Below, piece after piece: positions 39,409 through 50,528 of a stretch of DNA of 64,000 nt (position 1 is its first letter; each line of letters starts with the position of its first letter). The stretch lies in NCBI RefSeq assembly GCF_012790675.1, contig NZ_CP046391.1, forward strand, positions 233,608 to 297,607, given 5' to 3'. This stretch comes from Anaplasma platys. Its GTDB lineage: Bacteria; Pseudomonadota; Alphaproteobacteria; Rickettsiales; Anaplasmataceae. Below the pieces are notes generated by a model. The model worked only from the letters and a program-made list of their open reading frames with translations. It did no database searches and was not told the origin of the DNA. The position numbers and the translations under genes were made by a program.

Positions 39409-42400
39409 TTATTTAGCTTCGCACTTGCTCTGATTCTTTGAGTTGTCTTCGTAGTGCTCCTGTATCGACTTTACCTGTGGTATTTGGCCGCTGTGTAGCC
39501 CCTGTAGTGCAACAACAGTTGCTTTAGCTGCCGCAAGCGTTGTGTTGTGTGGGATCTTTCTCATCATAGCTGTTCTTCGTATGTCTGCGCTGTCGGAGAC
39601 AGTCTTGGCTCCTTCTGATGTGTTTATTACCATAACAATTTGGTCGGCATTTAGCATATCAACTATATGAGTTCCACCCTCGCGTACTTTGTTTACATGA
39701 GTTGATGGAATTCCTCGCTCACTTAGATATCTGTTTGTTCCGGTTGTGGAGAAAAGGTTGAATCCTAGTGTTATTAGCTCTTGCGCCAGGATAGCTGCTC
39801 CGGGTTTGTCGCTATTTTTCACTGATATGAAAACATTTCCCGATCTAGGAAGCGCGTATCCCGCTGCAAGCTGGGACTTTATAAAAGCCATTGCGAAATT
39901 TTCGTCTATGCCCATTACTTCTCCTGTGGATTTCATTTCTGGGCCCAGTAGCGGGTCTGCACTTTCAAATCTTGAGAAAGAAAACACCGCTTCCTTAACA
40001 GCAGTATAAGCGATTTCGCAGGTGTCCTTGTCGATGCATAATTTTTTCCCTAGCATGACGGCGGTCGCGATTTTTGCTACGGGTACGCCGGTGGTTTTTG
40101 CTACGAAGGGGACAGTCCTGCTTGCTCTGGGATTTACCTCCAGCACGTATATCGCCCCGTCATAAATGGCATACTGGACATTCAGAAGACCCTTAACGTT
40201 TAAGGCTAAGGCCAGCTTTTTTGTATACTGCGTGATTAGTTTTTTAGTTTTTTGATTGAAAGTGTGAGGAGGTATAGAGCACGCTGAGTCGCCGGAATGT
40301 ATTCCGGCTTCTTCAACATGTTCCATAATGCCTGCTATATATACTTTCTCCCCGTCACATACCGCATCCACATCGACTTCATAGGCATCTGTCAAGAACT
40401 CATCTATTAGCAATGATCCGGAGTTGAAAGCTTTCTTGTGGGTATCCAGATAAGTAAGGAAAGCCGCTTGGTCTCGAACGACGGCCATGTATTGTCCTCC
40501 TAGAACGTAAGAGGGACGCAGCAGCACAGGGTATCCCACTTGTTCCACTTTTGCCAAAGCCTCAGTGGCGGAGTTGCAAGTTGTACTATGTGGCTGTTTG
40601 AGCCCTAGCTCTTGTAGGAGTTGTTGAAACTTCATCCGGTCTTCGGCGATATCTATTGACCTAAAATCGGTGCCTACCACGTTTATCGATCGCTCGTGCA
40701 ACACCCTGGCAAGTTTCAGAGGAGTTTGCCCCCCCAATTGGACTATCACCCGTACGGATGCGTTTCCTTTTGACTCATTTCTTATGATGTCCAGCACACA
40801 CTCTTCTGTTATCGGTGAGAAATATAGCCTGTCAGAAGTATCATAGTCTGTGGACACGGTTTCGGGGTTGCAATTGATCATTATTGCTTCCAAGCCCATC
40901 TGTTTGACAGTAAATGCTGCATGCACGCAGGTGTAATCAAACTCTATTCCCTGGCCGACGCGGTTAGGCCCACTTCCCAAAATTATTACCTTTTCTCGGT
41001 TTGTGACCCGAGACTCACATTCCGGAGCACTGAACGCATCTCCTTCATAGCAGCCATACATGTACGCAGTGCTGGTCTTAAACTCCCCAGCACATGTATC
41101 AATGCGCTTGTATACCGGGTGCACTGACAACTTTTCGCGCAGTTCTTCGACCTGCCTCACATCTACATTGCCTAATTCTGCAAGTCTGGAATCGGAAAAC
41201 CCCATCTTTTTCAGGTGCAGTAGTCTTTCTTTAGTTGATGGAAGACCGTGAGTGCGAATCTCCTGTTCGCAAGATATTACGTCGGCTATTTGTTGGAGAA
41301 ACCACGCATCATACCCGGTTATTTCATTGATTTTTTTGATGCTTGTTCCCATGCGAATTGCATCTGCGATCATTAGTATTCTGCTGGGGGAAGGGCTTGC
41401 AAGCGCTGCACAGATGTTCTCAACACTTGTATCTTTATCAAAGTATTCGTTAAAACCAGTGTAGCCAACCTCGAGAGAGCATAACGCCTTTTGCATAGCT
41501 TCAGAAAACGATCTTCCTATAGCCATAACTTCTCCTACAGACTTCATGGAAGTTGACAGCTCTTGGTTGGGTATTCTGAACTTTGCAAAGTCAAACCTTG
41601 GTATCTTTACAACCACGTAGTCCATAACAGGTTCAAAGGATGCGGGGATAGAGACCGCGCAGTCATTAGCAATTTCATCTAGAGTGTATCCTACGGCCAG
41701 TTTTGCCGCTATTTTCGCTATAGGAAACCCTGTTGCCTTAGAAGCAAGCGCGGAAGATCTAGAAACCCTGGGGTTCATCTCTATAACTACAATTTCCCCA
41801 TCTTTTCCTGGGTTCACAGCAAACTGCACGTTGGACCCACCGGTTTCCACTCCTATTTCTCTCAGAATGTCGAAGGAGATACTGCGTATCTTTTGATATT
41901 CCTCATCCCTCAGGGTAATTGCAGGTGCAACAGTGATGCTGTCTCCAGTGTGGACTCCCATGGGGTCGATATTTTCTATTGAGCACACCACTATGCAGTT
42001 GTTCTTGCAATCGCGCATTACTTCTACTTCAAATTCTTTCCATCCAATGATTGACTCATCTACTTGGACTTCTGAGCTTGGAGACATCGCAAAGCCGTGC
42101 TTTATCGCCGAGTAGAATTCGCTCTTGGTGCGCGCTATACCTCCCCCTATTCCTCCCAGAGTGAAGGACGGTCTAATTATTGCAGGCAGGCCAATGTATT
42201 CCAACACTGCATCTGTATCCGCGCCTTCCTTAATGACCACGCTTTTCGGACATTTAGCACCTACCTTATGCACTGCCTCTCGGAATAGGCCCCTGTCTTC
42301 TGCTTTTCTTATAGCTGTATGACTTGTGCCGATCATTTCCACGCCGTATCTGGCAAGCGTTCCCCTGTCATGTAGCTCTAATGCCACGTTCAGCACAGTT

Positions 42401-42678
42401 TGCCCCCCCATAGTGGCTAGTAATGCATCTGGTCTTTCTTTTTCTATGATTTTTTCGATGAACTCTGCAGTTATAGGCTCAATATACGTAGCGTCCGCAA
42501 GATCAGGGTCCGTCATTATTGTGGCGGGGTTGGAATTCACCAGTATGGTGCTGTAACCCTCTTCTCGCAGCACCTTGCATGCTTGCGTTCCGGAATAATC
42601 GAACTCACATGCTTGTCCTATAACTATCGGACCTGCTCCTATGATTAAGATACTTTCAATATCTGTGCGCTTCGGCAT
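39409..42678 (-). CDS. carB: Carbamoyl phosphate synthase large chain
   Basis: Makes carbamoyl phosphate from bicarbonate, ammonia and two ATP. The 1089-residue chain has the duplicated ATP-grasp architecture: [19 protein letters not shown] in the first half and [20 protein letters not shown] in the second, then the C-terminal regulatory MGS-like domain with the [10 protein letters not shown] segment. It is full length. The glutaminase partner carA is not in this window. Confidence 0.97.
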   Translation of the reverse strand: MPKRTDIESILIIGAGPIVIGQACEFDYSGTQACKVLREEGYSTILVNSNPATIMTDPDLADATYIEPITAEFIEKIIEKERPDALLATMGGQTVLNVALELHDRGTLARYGVEMIGTSHTAIRKAEDRGLFREAVHKVGAKCPKSVVIKEGADTDAVLEYIGLPAIIRPSFTLGGIGGGIARTKSEFYSAIKHGFAMSPSSEVQVDESIIGWKEFEVEVMRDCKNNCIVVCSIENIDPMGVHTGDSITVAPAITLRDEEYQKIRSISFDILREIGVETGGSNVQFAVNPGKDGEIVVIEMNPRVSRSSALASKATGFPIAKIAAKLAVGYTLDEIANDCAVSIPASFEPVMDYVVVKIPRFDFAKFRIPNQELSTSMKSVGEVMAIGRSFSEAMQKALCSLEVGYTGFNEYFDKDTSVENICAALASPSPSRILMIADAIRMGTSIKKINEITGYDAWFLQQIADVISCEQEIRTHGLPSTKERLLHLKKMGFSDSRLAELGNVDVRQVEELREKLSVHPVYKRIDTCAGEFKTSTAYMYGCYEGDAFSAPECESRVTNREKVIILGSGPNRVGQGIEFDYTCVHAAFTVKQMGLEAIMINCNPETVSTDYDTSDRLYFSPITEECVLDIIRNESKGNASVRVIVQLGGQTPLKLARVLHERSINVVGTDFRSIDIAEDRMKFQQLLQELGLKQPHSTTCNSATEALAKVEQVGYPVLLRPSYVLGGQYMAVVRDQAAFLTYLDTHKKAFNSGSLLIDEFLTDAYEVDVDAVCDGEKVYIAGIMEHVEEAGIHSGDSACSIPPHTFNQKTKKLITQYTKKLALALNVKGLLNVQYAIYDGAIYVLEVNPRASRTVPFVAKTTGVPVAKIATAVMLGKKLCIDKDTCEIAYTAVKEAVFSFSRFESADPLLGPEMKSTGEVMGIDENFAMAFIKSQLAAGYALPRSGNVFISVKNSDKPGAAILAQELITLGFNLFSTTGTNRYLSERGIPSTHVNKVREGGTHIVDMLNADQIVMVINTSEGAKTVSDSADIRRTAMMRKIPHNTTLAAAKATVVALQGLHSGQIPQVKSIQEHYEDNSKNQSKCEAK

Positions 42679-42930
42679 CTTGTCTACATTTTAACGAATT
42701 CCGAGCATGTTACTACTAATGTTCACAAAAAGCAAAAACGTACTGCTGCTCAACACTGATAAGTTCTGACTTTTACGACCTGCAATAAGCCCAAAACAGG
42801 CGGTAAGTTTCGTTGTTGCACGCCATTAGCGCCACCTAAGCGTATTAATGGGGATGCGTGTTTGAATGAACACGGGTAAAAGACGTACCGCAGTGTTGTA
42901 CAACGAGCCGCACATCCTGAATACCCTTCG

Positions 42931-43743
42931 CTATTTGAGATAGCTAGCAATTTTTGTGGCAGTTTTAGTAAGTGCTACATTATGGACACGTATGTATTTA
43001 ACTCCTTGCTGCGCAAGGTACGATGCCACAATTGCTGTGGCAGGATCGCGGTCTTCCAACACGACATCTACGGCTGAGAACATAGATTTCCTCGAATGTC
43101 CTATGCAAATGTCAAACCCCAGTTTTGTAAAAACGCCTATGTTTTTTATTATGTGCCAAGAATGTTCAGGTGTTTTGCCAAACCCTATTCCGGGATCCAG
43201 TATTATGCGCCTTTCATCAACACAGTTCTCGCAGAGTGTTTTTGCGCGTGCAAGTAACCAACCAATGATTTCCCGCACGAGTTTATCAGAATTGCATACT
43301 GGGAATGCGTTTTTCGACACAGGTATGCCGAAGTGGTGCATTATGATAATTTTGGCGCTGCAGTTTACTGCTACCGAGACCATTTCAGGATCCAGAAGCC
43401 CCCCTTGGTCATTGATTATATCTACGCCGTGTTTCAAGGCCTTTTCTGCGGTTTTTGCATGTCTGGTGTCAATGCTGACTTCAACTCCTTCCCCATGGGC
43501 AAGAGCGATCACCTCGGGCAACACATTTTCTAGCCTTTGCCATTCTTCTTCATGAGTTACTGGTGACACTCCAGGGGCGGTTGATTCGGCACCTACGTCC
43601 ACAATATGCGCTCCCTCTGCTATAAGCTTTTTGGCGTGCGACAGCGCGCCCTTTACATGCAAGAACTTGCCGCCGTCCGAAAAGGAATCCGGCGTGACAT
43701 TCAGGATACCCAAAATCCTTGTGTCATCAAAAGATGAGCTCAC
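42931..43743 (-). CDS. folP: Dihydropteroate synthase
   Basis: Condenses the folK product with p-aminobenzoate. The 270-residue protein shows ILGILNVTPDSFSDGGKF, DVGAESTAPG, INDQGG, ILDPGIGFGKT and IGHSRKSMF, which cover the pterin and pABA sites. The start is GTG at 43743, and its first base is the last base of the stop codon of the upstream small membrane protein (TAGTG), so translation is probably coupled. Confidence 0.94.
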   Translation of the reverse strand: MSSSFDDTRILGILNVTPDSFSDGGKFLHVKGALSHAKKLIAEGAHIVDVGAESTAPGVSPVTHEEEWQRLENVLPEVIALAHGEGVEVSIDTRHAKTAEKALKHGVDIINDQGGLLDPEMVSVAVNCSAKIIIMHHFGIPVSKNAFPVCNSDKLVREIIGWLLARAKTLCENCVDERRIILDPGIGFGKTPEHSWHIIKNIGVFTKLGFDICIGHSRKSMFSAVDVVLEDRDPATAIVASYLAQQGVKYIRVHNVALTKTATKIASYLK

Positions 43744-43919
43744 TACTTGACCAGTATGACAACAGCACCTATAGCTATGGCTTGCAATATCACACGCAAC
43801 AGCATGATCTTATTTTTGTACTTTTCGTAAAAACGACCACCCGTTGACGAAAGCACAACTCCCGCCACCAGCGACAAAACCGCCAGCAGCGCCAACACAA
43901 CAACAACGAACAATCGCAT
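43743..43919 (-). CDS. HIG1-type small membrane protein
   Basis: A 58-residue protein read on the minus strand from ATG at 43919: one N-terminal hydrophobic helix (LFVVVVLALLAVLSLVAGV), a basic loop, then KNKIMLLRVILQAIAIGAV as second helix. The N-K-x-M-x-L-R-V-x-L-Q pattern is that of the HIG1 (hypoxia-induced) domain and bacterial twin-transmembrane proteins, which in mitochondria and alphaproteobacteria associate with respiratory complexes. The stop overlaps the folP start by one base. The family call rests on the short motif. Confidence 0.7.
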   Translation of the reverse strand: MRLFVVVVLALLAVLSLVAGVVLSSTGGRFYEKYKNKIMLLRVILQAIAIGAVVILVK

Positions 43920-44067
43920 GTGAAGCCACTTTTTCGGCGATTATATCTTACGCCACCGTAATGTACAACACCGATTTACCTTATGATAAGTGAATTTTTA
44001 TAGTAATATCCAGACCTAACGGGGACTCAAATTTTTGGTGTACGCCCCGTGATATATAGGAGTGTTT

Positions 44068-46506
44068 GTGGAAGGTGTGAAATTTGGCTTTGCAGCCATG
44101 AAGGAGCTTAAGAAAAGCATCCTTTATCAGACGTTGGAAAAGTGTAAAAGTGTATTCTGGTTTGTTTTTTGGTTCAGCTCGGCCATAAACATTTTGGCGC
44201 TGTTTTTGCCTTTATATACCTCGCAGGTTTTGGATAGGGTTCTATCCAGTGGGAGCACTTCCACGCTTATGATGCTGAGCATCGTCACGGTGGCTGCTTT
44301 GGTATGTTCATCACTTTTAGACGTTTGCCGTTCTTTAACCATGGCAAAGGTTGCGGATTGGATAGATAGGGAAGCCACGCCCGACCTCATAATTAAGGCC
44401 ATAAGTTTGACTTCGGTTAAGGGCTCTTCTGCAAGTGGAGAGGCGGTAAGAGACCTGGGTATTGTCAAAGGTTTTCTCACAGGGATGGGCATTTTCTCCC
44501 TATTTGATATGCCCTGGGCAATTGTGTATTTGGTGGCAATTTTTATGATACACCCTGTTACTGGGATGATTGCGGTGGTTGGGATAATACTATTAGTGTG
44601 CATGGCCATCTGGAATGAGCTGGCTACCAAAAAAATAATGCAGGAATCGAGCGAAGAGAATGTCCGCAATATTGGGTATATAGACGTCGCTAGTCGCAAT
44701 GCAGAAGTCGTGGAAGCGATGGGGATGATCGGCCATATAGTGACGGAGTGGTCATCGAGAAACGACCAAAACAGGGAGTTACAGATAAGAGCGCAAAGCC
44801 GCTCTAATGCGATAATGGGCGTAACAAAGTTTTCACGGTCGGTGCTGCAGATTGCAGTAATAGGGGTAGGGGCGTGGTTAGCTATCCATGGGCACAAGAC
44901 TGCTGGTGGGATAATAGCAGCATCTATACTTATGGGGCGTGCCTTAGCTCCTTTTGAGGCTTCGATAAATACTTGGAAAATGCTTCTATCTGCTCGTATA
45001 TCGTACCGCAGATTGCAGATGCTGTTATTATCCGCGCCACGACGTGAGCAGTCTATGGCTTTACCGGTGCCTAAGGGTGAAGTGTCAATGGATAGGGTGT
45101 TTTTTACTCCTTATGGGGGATCAAAGCCCACGATCAAGGGTGTTACTTTCAATGTGAAGCCTGGAACGAGTGTAGGTATTATTGGGGCGAGTGCTTCGGG
45201 AAAGTCCACTCTAGTGAAGCTTATAGTTGGGGTTTGGAAGCCCATATCTGGGGTTGCTAGACTTGACGGAGCTGATGTGTATACCTGGGCTAGAGAGGAT
45301 TTTGGTAATCATGTTGGTTACCTTCCGCAAGATGTGGAGCTGTTTAATGCATCCGTCAAAACAAATATTGCCCGCATGGTACCCAATCCTGATCCAGAAA
45401 AAGTAATAAAAGCGGCGATGATAGCTGGCATTCATGAGATGATTCTGCAGTTTCCCAATGGGTATGACACCATAATCGGGAGCGGTGGCATTGTTCTCTC
45501 AGGGGGGCAGAAACAAATGATAGGGCTAGCCAGGGCATTTTATGGCGATGTAAGGCTTTTGGTGCTAGATGAGCCTAACGCCAATCTTGACGGGAAGGCA
45601 GAAGCGTGGCTGATGAAAGCTCTGGTTTATGCTAAACAGCAGGGAATAACCACTTTTGTTGTGACACACAAAATGCAGATTTTGAGTGTTGTGGATCAGG
45701 TTATAGTTATGGATGATGGAATGCTGAGTTCCATCGGGGATAGGGATGAAATCTTAAGCCGGTGCACTAGCAAGCCTCCAACACCTCCTCAGGTAACAGA
45801 TGCGACGCGTCATGGGCCGGCACCTGCACTGCGGACTTCCTTGCCTCAGGCTCCGGTTGCTGGGGGAACAGAGGGTAGCAATCCTACGCAGCAGCCTGTG
45901 GCCATGGGCAACAATCCAGCACCTAAGGGAAGTCCCGTGGTAAGCGCTAGCGGGGTGCAAGCTAAGGTATCTACGGGTAGTGTGGATGTCTCTGTTAGAG
46001 ATTCTGCTGTTTCCAAAGAAAAAGTTACAGGGAAAGAAGTAACGCAAAACGTGGAAAGTACTGAGGTATCTTGGAAGCAGAGCGCCAAGACACAGCAACA
46101 ACAGAAACAGATGTCTTCAAATAGTACGGAGGAAGAACGCAGAAGAAGTGTAGCTCCTGGTGGTAAAGACAGCGTGCAAGTGGGAGAGTCCCGGCAAGCT
46201 GTCAGTGCCAGGAATTCCAACGTTTCCAAAGGAAAAGCTGAAGAAGGTAACGCTGTGCGTGAGACAAAGGGTGCTCCACTATCTGAGAAACAGAGTGCTA
46301 CTATACAGCAACAGCCGCTACAGGCGTCTTCAAATAGTGCAGAGGAAATACAGAGCGTTGCTGCGTTGAGGAAACACAGCGATAAGCCAAGTGCGCCTAA
46401 GCGTGGTAGACCTCTAACTGTGAAAAACCCCGACAGCACTGGCGCGAAAGTTAAGAGCGGCAATGCGGGGCAGAGTACAGACAGTGCCGGGGAATCTACT
46501 GAGTAA
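44068..46506 (+). CDS. Type I secretion ABC transporter ATPase with extended tail
   Basis: PrtD/AprD-like permease-ATPase that would drive export with a membrane-fusion protein and TolC. The membrane domain spans about residues 30-310. The ATPase has Walker A GASASGKST, signature LSGGQKQMIG, Walker B LLVLDEPNANLD and switch VVTHK. From about residue 570 a 240-residue polar, Gln/Ser-rich tail follows; such enzymes normally end there. The tail holds two imperfect repeats of about 70 residues and an RGRP motif near residue 779. GTG at 44068 is chosen because AGGAG lies five bases before it. Confidence 0.88.
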   Translation: MEGVKFGFAAMKELKKSILYQTLEKCKSVFWFVFWFSSAINILALFLPLYTSQVLDRVLSSGSTSTLMMLSIVTVAALVCSSLLDVCRSLTMAKVADWIDREATPDLIIKAISLTSVKGSSASGEAVRDLGIVKGFLTGMGIFSLFDMPWAIVYLVAIFMIHPVTGMIAVVGIILLVCMAIWNELATKKIMQESSEENVRNIGYIDVASRNAEVVEAMGMIGHIVTEWSSRNDQNRELQIRAQSRSNAIMGVTKFSRSVLQIAVIGVGAWLAIHGHKTAGGIIAASILMGRALAPFEASINTWKMLLSARISYRRLQMLLLSAPRREQSMALPVPKGEVSMDRVFFTPYGGSKPTIKGVTFNVKPGTSVGIIGASASGKSTLVKLIVGVWKPISGVARLDGADVYTWAREDFGNHVGYLPQDVELFNASVKTNIARMVPNPDPEKVIKAAMIAGIHEMILQFPNGYDTIIGSGGIVLSGGQKQMIGLARAFYGDVRLLVLDEPNANLDGKAEAWLMKALVYAKQQGITTFVVTHKMQILSVVDQVIVMDDGMLSSIGDRDEILSRCTSKPPTPPQVTDATRHGPAPALRTSLPQAPVAGGTEGSNPTQQPVAMGNNPAPKGSPVVSASGVQAKVSTGSVDVSVRDSAVSKEKVTGKEVTQNVESTEVSWKQSAKTQQQQKQMSSNSTEEERRRSVAPGGKDSVQVGESRQAVSARNSNVSKGKAEEGNAVRETKGAPLSEKQSATIQQQPLQASSNSAEEIQSVAALRKHSDKPSAPKRGRPLTVKNPDSTGAKVKSGNAGQSTDSAGESTE

Positions 46507-46824
46507 GAGGCTGTTTCCCAATTGCAACAAGATCTCTCATCAGCAGGTAAACAAGACAAGAAGAGATCTACTAAAATGCATTCCGATGCCTCGTCAGGGC
46601 AAGATAATATCGGTGAATCTGGGGGATGATTTAAACTGGCTCTCAGCTCATAATTTGTATGACCTACGCTGCGTAGCTTAACACTAGGCTTGTGCAGATT
46701 TGTGAGCTTCTTAGTTGTGGATATTGGTAGCGCCTTCTAGGTAGGAGGTGCGTTGTGCTATTTGTGTATTTTGCCTTTTGTTAACAGTTGTGTGTAATAT
46801 GGTGGCAGTAGGTTAGGTGGGCTT
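46507..46824. other. Intergenic region
   Basis: 318 bp between two plus-strand genes. No supported frame. The GGTGGG ribosome site of the next gene lies at the right end. Confidence 0.4.
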
Positions 46825-47811
46825 ATGACAAGGGCTGTTGTTGTCGAGAAAACGGGTGGTCCCGGCGTAATGAAATATGTTGACCAAGATATTGGGGAGC
46901 CAGGGGTAGGTGAAGTTCTTGTTGATCATGTTGCTGTAGGTCTCAGTAGGTTTGATGTTGAGTGCAGGGCAGGGCTGAGAAAGGGAGCTGCTCTGCCATA
47001 TACTCCAGGTGTGCAAGCCGTAGGGATTGTTAGGCAGGTTGGATCTGATGTAGAAGCTATAGGAGTTGGCGATCGGGTGGGGTATTGCACTGCAAGAGGT
47101 GGTGCCTACGCGGAGTCCAGAATCATAGATCAGAGATACTTGTTTAAAATTCCTGATCTGCTCAGCGATGAGGTTGCTGCTGCCAATCTATTCAATGCAA
47201 TGACCGCGCACTACCTTACTCACAGGGTGTATGCTGTTCGTCAGGGTACATATGCTTTAGTTCACGGAGTGACTGGAGGCGTTGGGGGAGTACTCTGTCA
47301 GTGGGCTAATCATAGAGGGTGTAAAGTGATAGGTGCGGTAAGCTCTGCATCAGGTGTGAGCGTGGCCAAGTCTGTGGGATGCGCCTATGTTGTGAACCGG
47401 AACGATCCTAACGTGGCTAAGGAGATAATGTCTATTACTGGGGGCAATGGAGTAAATGTAGTGTACGACCCAGTAGGCAAGGATGTAAGCCACTTATCGT
47501 TCAGTGTGTTGAGCATGTTTGGTTTGTACGTGTCCTATGGGCAAATATCTGGTCCCATACCTAACGTTAGCATGTCTATGTTGAGTGCTAGATCGTGGTT
47601 CATAACCGCACCTTTGATCCACCACTACAAGAAATCCAGAATAGAGTTGGGTTTAACTGCAATGGAGATTTTTGAGGTAATAAGGCGCGGGTACATTAAG
47701 GTAGATGTAGCCAGAACCTACTCTTTTGACGAAATTGCCACAGCGCATAAGGACTTGGAGGATAGAAAGCTAGTTGGTGCTTGTGCTATAAGTATGAATA
47801 GGGGGTCGTAG
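46825..47811 (+). CDS. Quinone oxidoreductase-like zinc-free MDR
   Basis: Medium-chain reductase of the NADPH:quinone oxidoreductase (Qor) type, 328 residues. It has the N-terminal GroES-like fold (GVGEVLVDHVAVGLSRFDV), the PGVQAVGIVRQVG segment, the cofactor motif HGVTGGVGGVLCQWA, and the VVYDPVG segment. The zinc-binding residues of alcohol dehydrogenases are absent. GGTGGG precedes the ATG at 46825. Substrate is unknown. Confidence 0.88.
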   Translation: MTRAVVVEKTGGPGVMKYVDQDIGEPGVGEVLVDHVAVGLSRFDVECRAGLRKGAALPYTPGVQAVGIVRQVGSDVEAIGVGDRVGYCTARGGAYAESRIIDQRYLFKIPDLLSDEVAAANLFNAMTAHYLTHRVYAVRQGTYALVHGVTGGVGGVLCQWANHRGCKVIGAVSSASGVSVAKSVGCAYVVNRNDPNVAKEIMSITGGNGVNVVYDPVGKDVSHLSFSVLSMFGLYVSYGQISGPIPNVSMSMLSARSWFITAPLIHHYKKSRIELGLTAMEIFEVIRRGYIKVDVARTYSFDEIATAHKDLEDRKLVGACAISMNRGS

Positions 47812-47832
47812 GCTTATTTTCGTGTGTAAGTC

Positions 47833-50433
47833 CTAACTTTTCACATACATTATGTCCACCGGTTCTGAGAACATAGGCTGCAGGGTTGCGACCTTTTTTT
47901 CAAAGATTTCCTGGCCAACATTTACCACGATATCATACCAGGACTTGCTACTTGCATTGCCTAGCCCTGCAATGTAAAGCTCGTCCTCTGCTCGGGTCAT
48001 GGCCACGTATAACAGACGCAGATACTCGTTGTATTCTTCCTGTTTTTTCAATAGTTTCAGCTGTTTGCAATGAAAATTTGTGTCTCCAGCGCACCAGAAT
48101 GGTCTGTTTTGAGCATCAAAAACTACCTGCAGGTCACACCTTGGGATAGTAGTGGTGTCTGGCAGGAACACCACGGGCGACTGCATTCCCTTGGCACTGT
48201 GAATTGTCATGATTTTAACAGCATCCTTAGAAGCATTAGTTTTGCCCTTCACTGTTGGTGATGTATTTTTTATCCAGTAGATGAACGACTCCAGCGTATT
48301 AAGGTTCTCATACTGAAATTTAACGATGCAGTTCAAGAACTCTTCCATAATTTCTTCAGACTGTGCTCCCAGACATTCTACAAACTGTTTTCTATGCTGA
48401 GAGAGGATTAGGGAGTATAGATCCAGCGCAGTGTGCGTTCTAGATATGTCTATCATGGTGGTTAGGTATTCCGCAGTTTGTTGACATTCTGGGAATTTTT
48501 GCAGTTTATGCCATAGCGGCCGTATTTCGGTACAACTGTTGGCTATGTCTAGCAGAGTTGAGTCTTTATATCGAAACATTGGAGATTTCAACAAAGTGGC
48601 CAATGCCAGGTCGTTAGTGGGTAATAGTAAAAATTCTCCTAGATTTACCAAATCTTGCGAGACAACATAATCCATGATGTTGAACCTATCCCTGCCAGTA
48701 ACCGGAATATTCACCCGTTTCAGTTCCGACACCATATGATCTACGAAAGGGCTCCTATGGCGTATTAATATCAAAATATCGCCGGCGGTAATGGGCCGAT
48801 TTTTTGCTGCAAGGAAACGGGAATTTTCTAGCCATGACAGAATACGTTGAGCAATTGTTTGTGCCAATAAGATGGAATTTCCCGAATTGTTGTGCAGTTC
48901 GATGGTGGAGTCGAAATAATCCCACAAATTGGCCTTTGAGCGCCGCTCTGTTGGCAAAAGCGGCCAAATTTCAACGTATCCAGGTTCCATACCCCTTTTC
49001 GTTGTGTGGCTGATTTCCTCTGACTTGAAAGACACCTGCTCTCGCAACTTATTGAATACTTTGTCAACCAGTGACAATATTGGCAATGTAGACCGGTAAG
49101 AGTCATTTAAGTGGATGGTTACAGAATTTGTGCTTTGCCTCGAGAAATATTGGTGCATAAGGTGAAAGTAATCAGGACGTGCGTTTTGAAAGCCGTATAT
49201 GGATTGTTTGACATCGCCGACCACAAATAAAGTGCGTAAATTTGTATTGCTGCCAAGACCAGAGAAAAACTCGCTGCAGAGGCCAGCTACGATGTGCCAC
49301 TGTTCCAGGCTGTTGTCCTGTGATTCATCCACCAAAAGATGGTCTATTTGTCCATCTAGGCAATAGAGGACCCAATCTCTATTATCAGGGTCGGAGATAA
49401 GTTGTAACGCCAGGTTTATTATGTCGTGATAATCTAGGTACTTCGATGTTTGCTTATCGTATTCATAGAGCTTTTTGCAGTGTCGTACTATTTGCAAGAT
49501 GTGGGCTGTACGCTTAGAAATCCTTTCAGTGTAATATTTATCAGCAAACACCTGTAGCTTGTCTTGTTCTATGGAGATAGTTTGGAAAACGTCTGGAAAA
49601 TTTTTCAGGGCTGTTTTGCTTACTATGCCGGATATGTCCTTCTTTTCCAGTGAATCAAGACAGATAAAGGTTTTCAGATACTCTTCCAGAAGAGGATGTG
49701 TCTTCTTTTCAGCGGCATTCCAGGCGTGCAACTTTGCATGAGTTTTGCGATCACGGATGCCACCGTCGCTAAGAGCGTTTAAAATATCTTCAGGACAGCG
49801 AAGTGAGTCTGGCACAGGTGCTGCAACGCCAGGCTCCTTACCAGGCATTTCCAGCTGATGGGGTTTGCTCATTATTTTGTAAATAAGCTCGTATAGAGCG
49901 CTTTCTTTGACGTCGCATGAGATTTGCGAGAGATGTTCGGCAACATCTGAGCTATTCGAAAGGAGCTGGGAGAATATTTTTGGTAGCACTTCTGACAGCT
50001 CTTTCACCATAAAGTTCGCTGCAATTCCCGTTTCAGCGGGGAAAGAGGATACTAGCGATTTACAAAAGCCGTGAATAGTTTGGACCTTGAGCTTTTTCGA
50101 TACATCAAAAAACAGACTGCGTGCCCGATAACAGAGCTCTCTCGAGGCGTTTTGATAGCAGATTTCTCGTAGCTCGTGTTCCAATTCGTGGTCGGGCATG
50201 CGCAGCCATTCCTGAGCCATGAGGAATATTCTTTCTTTAATTTCATGTGCTGCGGCATTGGTAAAAGTCAGGCATAATATGTTCTCCTGACCTGCCAATA
50301 GTAGCCTGATGACTCTATGCACCAGCATCCTTGTTTTTCCTGAGCCAGCAGATGCACTTATCCATACAAATTCCCGTGATGGGTCTGTAGCGCGTTCATG
50401 TGGTGTGTCAGTTTTTGAATGTTCAACAGGCAT
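47833..50433 (-). CDS. addA: UvrD-like helicase, AddA type without nuclease domain
   Basis: Superfamily 1A helicase, 866 residues. Motif I is SASAGSGKTRMLVHRV, Ia LCLTFTNAAAHEIKERI, II LLVDESQD, III VVGDVKQSIYGFQNA, IV LNDSYRS, V IMTIHSAKGMQ, VI LLYVAMTRAEDELYI. The order and spacing match alphaproteobacterial AddA. That enzyme normally runs to about 1150 residues and ends in a PDDEXK nuclease; here the chain stops about 50 residues after motif VI. It may act with AddB or as a free helicase. The gene symbol is by homology only. Confidence 0.8.
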   Translation of the reverse strand: MPVEHSKTDTPHERATDPSREFVWISASAGSGKTRMLVHRVIRLLLAGQENILCLTFTNAAAHEIKERIFLMAQEWLRMPDHELEHELREICYQNASRELCYRARSLFFDVSKKLKVQTIHGFCKSLVSSFPAETGIAANFMVKELSEVLPKIFSQLLSNSSDVAEHLSQISCDVKESALYELIYKIMSKPHQLEMPGKEPGVAAPVPDSLRCPEDILNALSDGGIRDRKTHAKLHAWNAAEKKTHPLLEEYLKTFICLDSLEKKDISGIVSKTALKNFPDVFQTISIEQDKLQVFADKYYTERISKRTAHILQIVRHCKKLYEYDKQTSKYLDYHDIINLALQLISDPDNRDWVLYCLDGQIDHLLVDESQDNSLEQWHIVAGLCSEFFSGLGSNTNLRTLFVVGDVKQSIYGFQNARPDYFHLMHQYFSRQSTNSVTIHLNDSYRSTLPILSLVDKVFNKLREQVSFKSEEISHTTKRGMEPGYVEIWPLLPTERRSKANLWDYFDSTIELHNNSGNSILLAQTIAQRILSWLENSRFLAAKNRPITAGDILILIRHRSPFVDHMVSELKRVNIPVTGRDRFNIMDYVVSQDLVNLGEFLLLPTNDLALATLLKSPMFRYKDSTLLDIANSCTEIRPLWHKLQKFPECQQTAEYLTTMIDISRTHTALDLYSLILSQHRKQFVECLGAQSEEIMEEFLNCIVKFQYENLNTLESFIYWIKNTSPTVKGKTNASKDAVKIMTIHSAKGMQSPVVFLPDTTTIPRCDLQVVFDAQNRPFWCAGDTNFHCKQLKLLKKQEEYNEYLRLLYVAMTRAEDELYIAGLGNASSKSWYDIVVNVGQEIFEKKVATLQPMFSEPVDIMYVKS

Positions 50434-50528
50434 TATTATTTTAATTTCTTAAATATTTATGTTAATCATTAAGTCACACTTTGTGAGTAGAACGGTAGGA
50501 TTAATCTAACGCTAGAGAGTAACGGAAC

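Noticed and set aside
42750..42950. Minus-strand frame overlapping the folP end
   Set aside because: Starts inside folP in another frame and matches nothing; no folA or other folate gene is present.
46397..46414. AT-hook as evidence of DNA binding
   Set aside because: The RGRP core is short and sits in a low-complexity tail of an inner-membrane ABC protein; kept as an observation only.
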